The notes beneath the pieces are model-generated. The model ran no database searches and was not told where the DNA came from. It was given only the letters and a program-made list of their open reading frames with translations. The position numbers were made by a program, and so were the translations under genes. A stretch of 64,000 nucleotides of DNA from Apiospora phragmitis (taxonomy: Eukaryota; Ascomycota; Sordariomycetes; Amphisphaeriales; Apiosporaceae), in contig JAQQWL010000002.1 of NCBI GenBank assembly GCA_038363925.1, forward strand, positions 4,526,001-4,590,000. The letters run 5' to 3'. Position 1 is the stretch's first letter, and every line of letters begins with the position of its first letter. Below are positions 37,557 to 47,284 of this stretch, one piece after another.

Positions 37557-38010
37557 TCAACTCTTTGCAGAGGCAGAAGCAGCTGCAGCCGAAGAAAAAG
37601 CACCAGAAGGCGCAGTAGCAGCAAGACCACTAGCCGGAACCATGATCAGGGTGTAAAGCAGAACCAGGAGCAGCAGTGCCGCCGTCCATGCCGACCCCCG
37701 TAGAGACGCGCTCCCGGCTCTCCGCCACCAGGGCCTCGAACTCGGCCTGCAGCTTCTCCTTGTCCACGGAGTCCACCCCGAGCTTCTCGGCGAGCGTCTT
37801 CTTGCGTCGCTTCTTCTTCTTCTTCAGCGGCCCGGGAGGCAGTAGAGCGAAGGCGGCGGCGGGCAAGGCGGGGAAGTCCGGCTCAGCCTTTAACTCCGCT
37901 TCAAGGTCGTCGTTGTCTGAAAGGAAAACGTCGGCGTGGCGCTTTAGGAATGATGGGGTTGAGCGTCGCCAGGGGGGAAAGGGAAAGTCTAATGAGCTTC
38001 GTGGTAGCAA
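37557..38010 (-). CDS. Hypothetical lysine-rich protein, possibly tail-anchored
   Basis: The frame from 38010 encodes MLPRSSLDFPFPPWRRSTPS, an acidic segment (LSDNDDLEAELKAEPD), a Lys-rich segment (PLKKKKKRRKKTLAEKLGVD) and a short helix (KEKLQAEFEALVAESRERV), then stops at 37630. In the neighbouring frame, starting at the same point, lies a strongly hydrophobic stretch AWTAALLLLVLLYTLIMVPA with a short Ala/Ser tail ending at 37557. Removing one C from the C5 run at 37694-37698 would join the two into a protein of about 150 aa with a single C-terminal membrane anchor. I do not recognise a family. The start is uncertain, and the gene itself is a moderate-confidence call. Confidence 0.4.
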
Positions 38011-38983
38011 GGGCTATGTGACTGTAACGATCAAGTCATTGCTTCTCAGGAGCGAGGACGTGGTGGTTGTGAGGAGTGTTGGGTTCTGTCATGAAAAATT
38101 CGGCGACGGGGATGTTGGTGATCTTTATGGGCACAGAACTAGAGTGAATGCATCGGTATTGTCAGGGGCTTCTTTGTATTCACTTGCCGACAGTGCCGAC
38201 AGATATTAAGTATGAATTTATTCATAGAAAATTCGGCGATGGGGATGTTAGTGATCTCTATAGGCACAGAACTAGAGTGAATGTATCGGCAATGTCAGGG
38301 GCTTCTTTGTATTCTCACTCGCGGACAGTGTCGGCAGCCATTAAGTATGAATTTATTCATAAGAAAAACACAAGAAGTTTTAGTCCCATCGTGGAGGGCT
38401 TATGGGCATCTTAATAGGTTTGAATGTGCAGCGCTAGAATAGCAGTTTTCAAAACCAGAAAATAGTCAAGTCAGGGTCCTCGTTACATTCACTCTCGCCG
38501 ACAGATACCCGACTAGGGTGCTGCAGGAAAAAAAGAAAAGCACAACAATACCTAATCTATATTTGGATGTATACTCAGCTCTGCGAACAGACCCAGTCCT
38601 CTAGTAGGCCACTGTAGAGAAGCTCGGAGACCCTAGACTGGTAAGTAACACGAATGTGCGACGCATCGACCGGGAATTTTGGGGGTAATATATATTCTGG
38701 ACATGCCTGGAGAACACTGGATATACAGATAGTCTATAAGCCCTCCACCCTATGCTCAACGCTCTTGGGACAGCTAAGTAGCTCGGGAATTACCCAAGGC
38801 GGTTGCGCTTGTTAAAAATACAAGAAAATGAAACCGATACGCCCTATGAAACAACAACGCTCTGAAGGCTACCCAACAAAGGGATACGTAACTTGGTGTA
38901 GGCACATTGTCCCCTGAGAACCCATCGTTATTGTAGCAGCCTGTTTGTTACCTGGGATGGCTTTGGGCAGACGTGTCGTCGTC
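38011..38983. other. Intergenic region carrying a long tandem repeat
   Basis: Apart from the tandem duplication described separately (38095-38362), the stretch has no recognised gene. The repeat units contain small ORFs, but their frames are not maintained. Confidence 0.5.
38095..38362. repeat. Tandem duplication, two diverged copies of about 133-135 bp
   Basis: Copy 1 spans 38095-38227 and copy 2 spans 38228-38362. Both begin AAAATTCGGCGA and share GGCACAGAACTAGAGTGAAT, GTCAGGGGCTTCTTTGTATT and TTAAGTATGAATTTATTCAT. They differ by scattered substitutions, many of them transitions, and a few small indels. A degenerate fragment of the same unit (GTCAGGGTCCTCGTTACATT ... GCCGACAGATA) sits at 38470-38507, so the array was probably longer once. 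Confidence 0.9.
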
Positions 38984-40402
38984 CTAGGAGACTTCCTCCA
39001 CCATCTTGCCACTTCGCAGGCCGCCAGGGTGAATACCTTGCCCAGGGGGCCACTGAGCATCTCCTCAGGGACAGCGATGCGATTGCCATCCTTGTTGCTG
39101 ATCCATCGCACAAAGATCGGGTCTGCCTTGTTCGCATCCGCAGCTTCAGACTCATCGTTGGCAATTTGAGCCTTGCTCTTCGCCTTGGGGGCTTGCTTCT
39201 TCAGAAGCTTGTTGATAGTTTCCATCTATATGGCTCATTTAGTATTACATACTCACCAAGACGCATTTTAGCGGATACTTACCTTGACTTCCTCGTTACG
39301 CTTCTCGCTAAGATTGCGTCTTCGACGAGCCATTTCTGCGCGCCTCATGGAGATTTCTTCTGCGGTGAAAACCTTCTTGGCTTGGACCTCTACAGATGGG
39401 AGTCAGCGGAGTCCATCACATAGGTCAAAGGGAAAGGGAATGCTTACCGTCAGAAAGCTTCAGGAGACTACCGTCGGCGTCATCCTCGAATCGTGCTCTT
39501 TGGCGTTTAGTCATCTTCGTCAAGTCGGGAGTCTCGCCGCCTTCCTCGTCGCTGTCGAGATCATCGTCACCCTCTTGCAGCGTTCCGGCTGCTTCGATCT
39601 CGTCATCCTCTTCGCCTTCGGCATCCTCATCTGGGTCATCGCCACCGCCAACCTTCACGGTGTCCTGGATCTCGTCTTCGCTCTCGAGTTCACTGAGCTC
39701 CTCGTCGTCACTGTCCTTAGCTTGGATGACGGGCTTGCTTGCCGCCTTGGTTGGCGTCTTGGTCTTTGAGTTACTGGTGGCCTTGGTGGGCCTCGACACT
39801 TTGATCGTGGGCGCTGACGGCGTCATGTCGACGTCCATATCGTCTTCCTCACCTTCGGCATCCTCCTCGCCGAGGGCATCATCCTCGTCACCGTCGGCAT
39901 CAATGTCCATGGTGTCGTCCACCACGATCTCGCCTTCGGCATCTTCCTCGCCGACTTCGATCATGTCGTCGTCCTCACCCTCGGCGTCCTCCTCCTCGCC
40001 TTCCGCGTCGTCATCTTCTTCATCACTCGAATCGAGCGTGTAGCTCTTCTTCTGCACCCGAGTCCTTTTGCCCGAGAGTATCTCGCCACCGATAAAGCCT
40101 TCTCGGGCAATAACGGAGGGCTTGGCAGAAGATGAGCTTGTAGGGCGACTGGTAGTGGCCTGGCGGAGCTTGCTGGCGGGCAACTTGACTGTGATATGCA
40201 TATGCGGGTTAGAATCCGAGGGAGATGATGGAGGGCCGCGTGTGACAGTTGCTACGGCGCTCTTACCCTCAGATCGACGCGAGGAAGTCCTGGAAGACAT
40301 GATCCTGCCGGTTCGACTACTTGTTATGTTGTCGCTGTCGACCATGTCAGTAATTGCCGTGTTTGCCTTCTGGGCGGCAGCGCGGCGAGGGCGGGATGCC
40401 AT
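38984..40402 (-). CDS. IES2: INO80 chromatin-remodelling complex subunit Ies2 (PAPA-1 domain)
   Basis: Ies2 activates the Ino80 ATPase that slides and edits nucleosomes. Exons are 40402-39448, 39389-39283 and 39225-38984. The N-terminus is basic (MASRPRRAAAQKA). The middle is very acidic, with repeated DAEGE units (residues about 135-205) and SDDEELSELESEDEIQD. The conserved C-terminus has LTKMTKRQRARFEDDADG, EVQAKKVFTAEEISMRRAEM, ARRRRNLSEKRNEEVK, METINKLLKKQAPKAKSKA and FVRWISNKDGNRIAVPEEM. A break lies at 39027-39029, where GGG should be GGGG. Restoring it ends the protein with VFTPGGLRSGKMVEEVS and a TAG at 38984-38986, the expected Ies2 terminus; without it the frame runs into unrelated sequence to 38869. 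Repaired length is 434 aa. Confidence 0.9.
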
Positions 40403-41170
40403 GGTGAGAAACAATCCAGGGGTATGTGTCGAATGATGGTTTGTGGGATGTAGATAGATGAGGCGGGGGGTACGATGGGGATATGGGGTGGTTGTCGCGC
40501 TGAACTGATGAGCGGCAGAGGTGCAATGGGAGGTGAGGGATGCAAGGGGGATATTTTTGGAGGTTCGACGTGTGCCTTGGGGGTGGGCTGAGAGGTTGAA
40601 TTAAGCTTGCGGCGTTTACAGATAGCCGTGACACGTTCGACTGGTTGTGGTCAGGGTACGGACGAGGCGTCCCCCAGGCTAGATGGCAATTGCCAAAGTC
40701 TTTGTGCTTCCAACCAGATGCCTTCATCTAAGGTTCCCTTGTTGGAACCAACGGCAGGCCGCACGTGGGAAGTAGAGCCCAAGTATCTGTACCCTGAAAC
40801 CGATCCGATCCAATCCAATGCCCATTTGAACAATACAAATACGTGTTGTTTGCTTGCTATCAAATGGTTTCTTTTCTTTCCCCCTTATTACGACATACTA
40901 CTTGACGTAGTCCCTCTTATATTCACTTGAACCAATAGGCATTGAAAGGATATGTCGCGAGGCGAAAAACAAATGGCGGAGGGAGGGAGAATCTGACAGG
41001 AAGAAGATATGCCGGCGGGCTCACACTTACGACAATGTAGATGGCTCGATGTCGTTTTTTACTTCAGTCTCAATGTGGCTTACCTGGCCAAGCTGCAGTG
41101 ACCCTGTCGATTGGGTTCCTGCGGTTTCGGTTCGCCGCCCCCCTGGTCTTGGGCGACGCTGGCTGTGCTG

Positions 41171-41231
<61 letters not shown>

Positions 41232-42182
41232 CTGGATGGAATGGGTGAGATGGGTTTCTGACGTGGAGTTGCACTCGATTGGCTCGCAGATCCCCTTTTT
41301 CGCGTCACACCGATGTAGTCTAGTGAGCTGAAGGAGGGACTGTGTCGTATAAAGATGCGCTTACTTGCCTTTGCCTCTGGATTCGGGGGATTGAACGGGG
41401 TTGCGGCAGGGCAGGACGCTTACGAACGGTAAGTGATGCTGGATGAACAGGCTGATTGAGTCTTGGAGGTTTGAAGGACCAAGATCCGGGCAACCCCCGA
41501 TCCACCGTCCAGCTGGTATTGGAAGATCAACTAACCTTGTTAGTGTACGCGACTCTGGTATTGAGGACTCTTTATGAGTTTAATAATATGCAGGTCCAGG
41601 TGATAAGAATAGTTAGAATGGGTTTAAAACAACATTCGTTCAGTTAATATAGATAATTCTGATTTGAATTCCTGCACGAGAATGCGTCAAGTCGCGGTTC
41701 ATACTGGCTGGCGCTTCGGTACATGCCAAGTCACGTGAGATCGATTGCTGGGATCCTCGGTGAGGCTCGGTCAAGGGCTCAGCTACTTGGTACGTACGTC
41801 TGGTTCGAAGCACCACCTCATAATTTCTAGTAGGAACAAACCTACGAACTGTACATACGTCCATACAGGGAGGTAGATATGTCGAGCTTCAACATAATTA
41901 CCAAGGTGGAAAGGTATCGATCAGACTCAATCCCAGCAGGTACCTGCCTCCGTACTTAAGCTGGGCAAGTACATACATGCACTAGACATCGGATCGGGAC
42001 ACGGCAATAACGGGGCCCCTGCAGTGTGGGGGGCCCCAGCCAGCCTACTAACTTAAGCTGAAGCTGCCGAAGCATATGACATGCCATTCATCCACTGTCA
42101 TTCATACTGATGCATTCTTTTTCCATCCTTTGCCGCTCAACTCACGTTTGCGTCGTCCACACCCCTTCGCAACGCTGCCAAT
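40403..42182. other. 1.8 kb intergenic region with a GATT microsatellite
   Basis: Shared upstream space of IES2 (-) and the peroxin gene (+). The only marked structure is the (GATT)15 run at 41171-41230, which creates an artificial Asn-Gln-Ser-Ile ORF on the - strand. A TACCTGCCTCCGTACTTAAG element lies near 41941. No gene is supported. Confidence 0.5.
41171..41230. repeat. (GATT)15 microsatellite
   Basis: Fifteen uninterrupted tetranucleotide units, 60 nt in all. It is likely polymorphic and prone to copy-number error in assembly. Confidence 0.95.
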
Positions 42183-43271
42183 ATGGCTGAGGAAGACCAG
42201 AAGCCCGATGCCCCGGCACAAGGCGAATCAGAGCCTACAGGCTCCGAACCAACCACCATAGACCAAGCGCGCAGGTTCTTAGCCGACGGGAACGTCCGGG
42301 GACAGAGCCACGCCAAAAAGGCCGAGTTTCTCAAAACCAAAGGCTTGCACGACGAAGACATCGAGAAGCTTCTTTCAGAAGAGAATGAGATATATACGAC
42401 TTCTACCCCACCATCCGGTTCCCAAGAGCAGCAACCAGAAGCCGAGCCAGAGAAGGTTACGGCTGGAGAGCCCACAATACCACAGACAACAACATCACCG
42501 ACACCAGCAGCATCTGCGCCGAGCGACGCACCACCTATCATCACTTACCCCGAGTTCCTCACCCACTCTCCTCGACCCCCGCCTCTCATCACCCCATCCC
42601 GCCTTCTCGACATCGTCGCCGTCTCTGGCACAGCATGGACACTGCTGTACGGCGCCGCGCGCTTCGTCGTCAGCCCGATGGTCGAGACCCAGACCGAGGC
42701 GCGCTCCGACTACTACACGCACGTGAATGAGAAGTTGTCGCACATGGTGGAGAAGCTCGAGGGCCTCGTGAGCGAGGTACCGTACAAGAACGGTAAACCG
42801 CTGCGGCCGCAATCATCCGAGGCCTACACCGACGCCGAGGACGACAAGAGCAGCAGCTACGACGACCCGACCGAGATGTTCCACCGCGACATCGGCACGC
42901 AGACCTCGCCGCCGCCGGCTTCCGTCACGCCCTCTCCGGGTGCTTCCGACGCGACGGAATCTACGGTCGATGCGCAGGCGCGGCGTCTCGCGCTGCTGTC
43001 CTCGGCCGTCAAAGAGCTGTCCGACATGTACACGAAGCGGGCTGAAGACACCTCGAACCTGCATTCTGGGGTATGCGAGCTGAGAGACGAAGTCGACAAG
43101 GTTCACAGGTACCCTCCGTGGTCCGAGTCTGCGTCCATGTATGGTCTTCCCAGGATGGGCCGATCCGCCCAGCAGGAGGACGACGAGTACAAGAAGACGA
43201 AGGACGCCATCCGCAGCGTTAAGGGCGTGTTCCTCTCCTCGAGAATGTTTCCCGCCGCAGCAGCGAGATAG
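42183..43271 (+). CDS. PEX14/17: Peroxisomal docking-complex peroxin, PEX14/17 (PEX33) type
   Basis: This filamentous-fungal peroxin takes part in docking cargo receptors at the peroxisomal membrane. The N-terminus has a Pex14-like motif (ARRFLADGNVRG, KKAEFLKTKGLHDEDIEKLL, residues about 28-65). A proline-rich linker leads to the block PPIITYPEFLTHSPRPPPLI and a hydrophobic segment LLDIVAVSGTAWTLLYGAAR, then SPMVETQTEARSDYYTHVNE and a coiled coil KLSHMVEKLEGLVSEVP. The C-terminal motif KDAIRSVKGVFLSSRMFP is also typical of the family. A single exon gives 362 aa ending at TAG (43269-43271). The same frame stays largely open beyond this stop, see the next entry. Pex14 proper differs in its N-terminal text, so I favour the Pex14/17 paralogue. 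Confidence 0.85.
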   Translation: MAEEDQKPDAPAQGESEPTGSEPTTIDQARRFLADGNVRGQSHAKKAEFLKTKGLHDEDIEKLLSEENEIYTTSTPPSGSQEQQPEAEPEKVTAGEPTIPQTTTSPTPAASAPSDAPPIITYPEFLTHSPRPPPLITPSRLLDIVAVSGTAWTLLYGAARFVVSPMVETQTEARSDYYTHVNEKLSHMVEKLEGLVSEVPYKNGKPLRPQSSEAYTDAEDDKSSSYDDPTEMFHRDIGTQTSPPPASVTPSPGASDATESTVDAQARRLALLSSAVKELSDMYTKRAEDTSNLHSGVCELRDEVDKVHRYPPWSESASMYGLPRMGRSAQQEDDEYKKTKDAIRSVKGVFLSSRMFPAAAAR

Positions 43272-43412
43272 CAAGCCCCTGTTGCGGTGCTGGCACAGGT
43301 TGATGGTGCTGCCGATGTAGCTACATCTGCCTAGGCGGCCGGGGCAGATCAGACTGTCTTCCCGAACCAGCAGCAACTGCCTCGGCAGACGAGAACCTAC
43401 GATATCGACGGT

Positions 43413-43835
43413 ATGCTACCTTACATATGGAATCCTCAGCCAAGCGCGGGTAGCGAAATGGCAACAGTTGCAAGAAGCTGGGCGTTACAGCACACCCCTG
43501 TCACGACCTATCAACCACGCACATATACCTCGCTTTCCTCCATGGCCACTGGCACTTCCTCCCACCACCAGCAAGATCCTCCTGCGAGTGCGAGCCTGGC
43601 GGATGCGCTGAGGGTAGCCCCGCGGCACGGCATCTTCGTAGACGACAGGACCAATGACAGGCTGCGTAGGTGCCGTTATGTGCCCTACCCGGACCTCAGC
43701 GCCATGGAATCTTTTGTGTCTTCTTCGACGCCCATAGAAGACGTCACAGCGCGTTGGGAATGCAAACACGGGACGGTGCCTGTGCTGGTCATCGAACACA
43801 AGCCTGTCCTCAAACCCATCAAGGCCAAGTTGTGA
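43413..43835 (+). CDS. Hypothetical protein ending in -AKL, in frame downstream of the peroxin
   Basis: A 140-codon ORF (first ATG 43413; a later ATG reads MATVARSWALQHTPV) lies in the same frame as the peroxin gene, and two TAG codons (43269-43271 and 43335-43337) separate them. The frame is also open between and after the TAGs with protein-like text (AAGADQTVFPNQQQLPRQ). The product is Ser/Thr-rich at first, then has LADALRVAPRHGIFVDDR, YVPYPDLSAMESFVSS and ends KPVLKPIKAKL. A C-terminal AKL fits the PTS1 peroxisomal import signal. No family is recognised. It may be a separate gene, an alternative last exon of the peroxin, or non-coding. A GTATGC donor lies at 43411, so 43413 may not be the true start. 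Confidence 0.45.
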   Translation: MLPYIWNPQPSAGSEMATVARSWALQHTPVTTYQPRTYTSLSSMATGTSSHHQQDPPASASLADALRVAPRHGIFVDDRTNDRLRRCRYVPYPDLSAMESFVSSSTPIEDVTARWECKHGTVPVLVIEHKPVLKPIKAKL

Positions 43836-45055
43836 CTCTAGAAGGGCAAATCCCAACATTTCTTTATTTCAAGGGGGGCAGATGCTTTAGCGAAGATTCA
43901 GGGATGATGATAATATTTCTACGAGTGAAGAGAGCGACTACTACTCAAGATATCTGTAGCAAGCGGACAGTGGGAAGGAAAAGAGAAGTAATTATGTGTA
44001 TGAATGAAGTGTAATGTATAGATGCTTTCAGATGCCTATCGACTCTCGGCGGTCAATACTACTCTCCCGGGAATGAACGTAACTCTTGGATTAAACAGTA
44101 CATTCAACGACCCTGAGACACCGGAATAATGAGGAATAGCCGCTGGAAGAGGAGGGAATAAATACCAAAAGTTGCTTAGATATCCTCCTATTCTGAATAG
44201 GTAAGAGCCCGAGCCACATGTACACCAGAGACGTATACCCACCTGGAGGCAAGGTTTTCATGTGATACGATAACAGTGTTTGGCCCAAGTAGACCTGACA
44301 GCAATGGCTTGGTTATACCATTACGAATAATAAGACACAATCTTACCAAATTTAAGAGTCACCAGCAGTCATAAGTCACAGTGGTGGGTAGTAATCATGT
44401 AGTAGCCCACGCGTTGTATTTCCATTCTGGCGGTTTATCTGGAGAAGAAAATATCTGACAAAACGCGAGGGACTACTAACCCTATCAGTGATAGCCCTCC
44501 TTATATGTGTGTGTTGTGAAACACTTCCGCCTCTGTTAGATTATGTATATACTGAATTGATGACCAAAGATGTCCGCTGTTGGCTCTCCTCCCTCTCTTC
44601 CCCCTTTTTCGTGTGTGTAGGGTATAAAGACGTTGCCACGAAGGAAGTGAGTGCGATGATGGAAAGAGCCAAATACCAATGCCAAATTAAAAAAACGCCT
44701 TTCGTCTATGAACGATGATGTGGTATCAAGAGAGATGGAGAGAAAATGTAGGAAGAAAGTCCTTCTTTTCGCCAGGGAGACGTCGTAAACCAACCGACCA
44801 AATGCAAAACACGAAATCAAACCGCTTTGTTGGAGCTGCTGTTTGAGCCCACCCCCCAAGGAACCAGCCCCAGGGTACATGTATGTGACCTGCCAACCCT
44901 TGAATCATAATTAAGGAAAATATATCTCAAGACAGTGGGGTCCAGGCAGTACCCTGCTGTTTCTCCGACGCTGGGTCCGAGTAGGAGGCTCGCCGCTGCT
45001 GCTGCTGCTGCTGCGCGGGAAGAGCAGAAGAACTCCGGCGTTGAGAATAGTCGAT
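43836..45055. other. Intergenic region between convergent genes
   Basis: 3' flanks of the peroxin locus (+) and PRM1 (-). No conserved ORF is seen. Confidence 0.45.
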
Positions 45056-47284
45056 CTAGTACTTCTCATTGCCGTAGTTGCCCGTCTCGCCGTAGCTGCT
45101 CTGCCGCACATGGCCGTGCTGCGTCGTCGGATTCGACCGCGGCGTCCGGCCGACCGTGGCGTACGCGTCGTCGCCGAAGGGGTCGCCGTTGTTATAATTG
45201 TTGGTATTCCGGGCGCTGGTCATGAACATCGGCGGCCCCTCGCTCTGCGAACGGCGGATGAACTGGGCGGTGCGCGGCGACATCGGGGGGCGGCCGTCGC
45301 CGGTCAACGAAGAGCGGTTCTGGTGCGTCCCGTAGCCGCTGCTGGCCGCCGGGAACGCGATTATGGTGCGGATGATGCCGACGAGCACGACGACAATATA
45401 GACCAGCAGCAGGCCGGTGGAGATCAGGGCCTCCTGGATGATGCCGTTGCGGAGGTGGTTGGTGACGCGCGTGACGGCGCCCGTGACCTCATCGGTCGTG
45501 ACGCTCGAGGGCGAGGCCAGGAAGGTGGTCATGTCGGAGTCGCCGTCGATGGAGCGCTGGGCGCCGGCCGAGAAGGTATCATTCCCAAAGAGCGGGAAGC
45601 TGACCTTGGAGTGGTCGTGCACCCACGTGAGGCCCTTCTGGACCGCCTCCACCTTGAGGCCGATGAGGCAGCGCACCACCTCCTTGATCGGGTCCTCCAG
45701 GATCGTCTTGCCGAACACCGTCGTCAGGCCCTTGTCCATCAGGCCCGTGAAGGTGTTGAGGGTGTCGTTGACGGCCCCCGTCGCGTTGGTCACGTAGCCG
45801 AGCACGTCGTTGTTGATCTCGTCCTGGAACGAGAGCACGACGCCGTTGGCGTCGCGCGCCCAGCCCTCGGACACGCCCTCGAGGCTCGTGACGACTTCGT
45901 TGGCGAAGTTGCCGACCTGGTCGGCGAGGGCGGGCACCTCCTTCTCCACCGCGGCAAGCACCATGTACTGGCACAGGCAGGACACGAAGCCGGCGATGGC
46001 CAGTGACAGGACGAAAATGGCGGGTATGGAGGTTCCGTAGGCGACAGCCCACTGGATCAGGTTCCGTCGTTGTCCGTCCTTGCTGACCTTCTCCGCGACT
46101 TGGATTCCCACCTTGGAGGTGTAGGGATGCGCCCCCATCATCATGAAATGGACATCGTCGTGCTTCTTCTCGCTGAAGGTCTGGGCGTAGGTGACGGTCC
46201 GTCGCCAGCGGTAGATCTCCCAGTAGGCCATGGGTATGCATACGAGGACTGCCAGTATACAGATAACCACGATGAATGCGATCTTGGCCGTGTGAGCGAT
46301 CTTGAATAAGTTCTCGAAGAAGTCGACGATGCCGGAGTTGTTGGAGCAGAAGGATAGCGCTTCCTTCTTGGCAACGGGGAAGACGGAGTCATCGAACTTC
46401 CATGCGCCGTAACTGTCGTTGAGAGCCTTCTTCACCATGTCGAAGGGGATCGAGACGGCCCTGCGAGTGAAGTTCTGTACATCGTCGAAATCGGGCAGAT
46501 CCTTGTTCAGTTTGCTCAGGTCGGAGACGAATCCCGAGGTGTCGATCTTGACGTTCTTGAGCTTGCTCAGGTCGGGCCCCATGTTGATTTGGGGTGCTTT
46601 GGGAGGATCTTTTCCAAAGACGCTGCCGATGGAACCGATGCCTTGGCTGATCTTGCCCATGATATCGTTCATCTCGTCTTGGACGCTGTCGCCTACCTTG
46701 GCAATGTCATCGGCGATGGGACCAATAGCTTTGTTCATAGCATCCGTCGTTTTCGTGATCACGGCAGCGGAGACGTTGAGGCCGCCATGGACCGCGGCAC
46801 TGATCAGGCATGTGTAGGTCGACGTCATCATGTTGATGACGAACAGGATGAGCTCCTTGACACCAGTCAGGATCATGTCGAGAATTACCATCATGCCGTG
46901 CACGGTTTCAGTAATCCCCTTCGCAGTCAAGCGGTTGACTCCGACGGACAGATAGTGAGGCATAGAGGCCATGGCACTGCCCACGTCCTCCACCTTGGTA
47001 CAGGCCGATAGAGCCTTAATCTTGGCCTCGCCGAGGTTGTCGTTCAGTCCTCCTAACATGAGCAGCACCCGTACAAGCACCAGGATGAGGAGGATGGTCC
47101 ATCGGTTGAGCCAGATCTGGGATAAGCGGGCCTGGAGTCCGAGGTAGGGTGCATGGCCATCGGTCCTGACGATGCCGGTACTTGTCGAGTAAGTGGGAGG
47201 ATCTTGTGGGCCTTGAAGCTTCATTTCGAAGCTCTCGCCCTTCAAGGATGCCGGAAGGGCATATTGATCTTGGTTCACCCCCAT
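45056..47284 (-). CDS. PRM1: Plasma-membrane fusion protein PRM1
   Basis: Prm1 promotes plasma-membrane merger during mating and hyphal or germling fusion. From the ATG at 47284 (MGVNQDQYALPASLKGESF) the single exon encodes 742 aa. Predicted spans are WTILLILVLVRVLLMLGG, the segment near MMVILDMILTGVKELILFV, IAFIVVICILAVLVCIPMAY, SIPAIFVLSLAIAGFVSCL and LISTGLLLVYIVVVLVGII. Between them are large Asn-glycosylatable loops (CSNNSGIVDFFENLF, VTNATGAVNDTLNTFTGLMD). The Ser/Asn-rich cytoplasmic tail ends GETGNYGNEKY. The family blocks LSQIWLNRWTILL and KKEALSFCSNNSGIVDFFEN are intact. The frame extends upstream to 47479, but that part lacks family character. There is no intron or frame break. Confidence 0.93.
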   Translation of the reverse strand: MGVNQDQYALPASLKGESFEMKLQGPQDPPTYSTSTGIVRTDGHAPYLGLQARLSQIWLNRWTILLILVLVRVLLMLGGLNDNLGEAKIKALSACTKVEDVGSAMASMPHYLSVGVNRLTAKGITETVHGMMVILDMILTGVKELILFVINMMTSTYTCLISAAVHGGLNVSAAVITKTTDAMNKAIGPIADDIAKVGDSVQDEMNDIMGKISQGIGSIGSVFGKDPPKAPQINMGPDLSKLKNVKIDTSGFVSDLSKLNKDLPDFDDVQNFTRRAVSIPFDMVKKALNDSYGAWKFDDSVFPVAKKEALSFCSNNSGIVDFFENLFKIAHTAKIAFIVVICILAVLVCIPMAYWEIYRWRRTVTYAQTFSEKKHDDVHFMMMGAHPYTSKVGIQVAEKVSKDGQRRNLIQWAVAYGTSIPAIFVLSLAIAGFVSCLCQYMVLAAVEKEVPALADQVGNFANEVVTSLEGVSEGWARDANGVVLSFQDEINNDVLGYVTNATGAVNDTLNTFTGLMDKGLTTVFGKTILEDPIKEVVRCLIGLKVEAVQKGLTWVHDHSKVSFPLFGNDTFSAGAQRSIDGDSDMTTFLASPSSVTTDEVTGAVTRVTNHLRNGIIQEALISTGLLLVYIVVVLVGIIRTIIAFPAASSGYGTHQNRSSLTGDGRPPMSPRTAQFIRRSQSEGPPMFMTSARNTNNYNNGDPFGDDAYATVGRTPRSNPTTQHGHVRQSSYGETGNYGNEKY

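Noticed and set aside
41027..41308. A - strand ORF with a long Asn-Gln-Ser-Ile repeat
   Set aside because: It is the translation of the (GATT)15 microsatellite; flanking text has no coding support.
45041..46006. 321-codon + strand ORF rich in Ala, Arg, Val and Gly
   Set aside because: It is the complement of the GC-rich PRM1 gene, whose opposite frame is clearly conserved.
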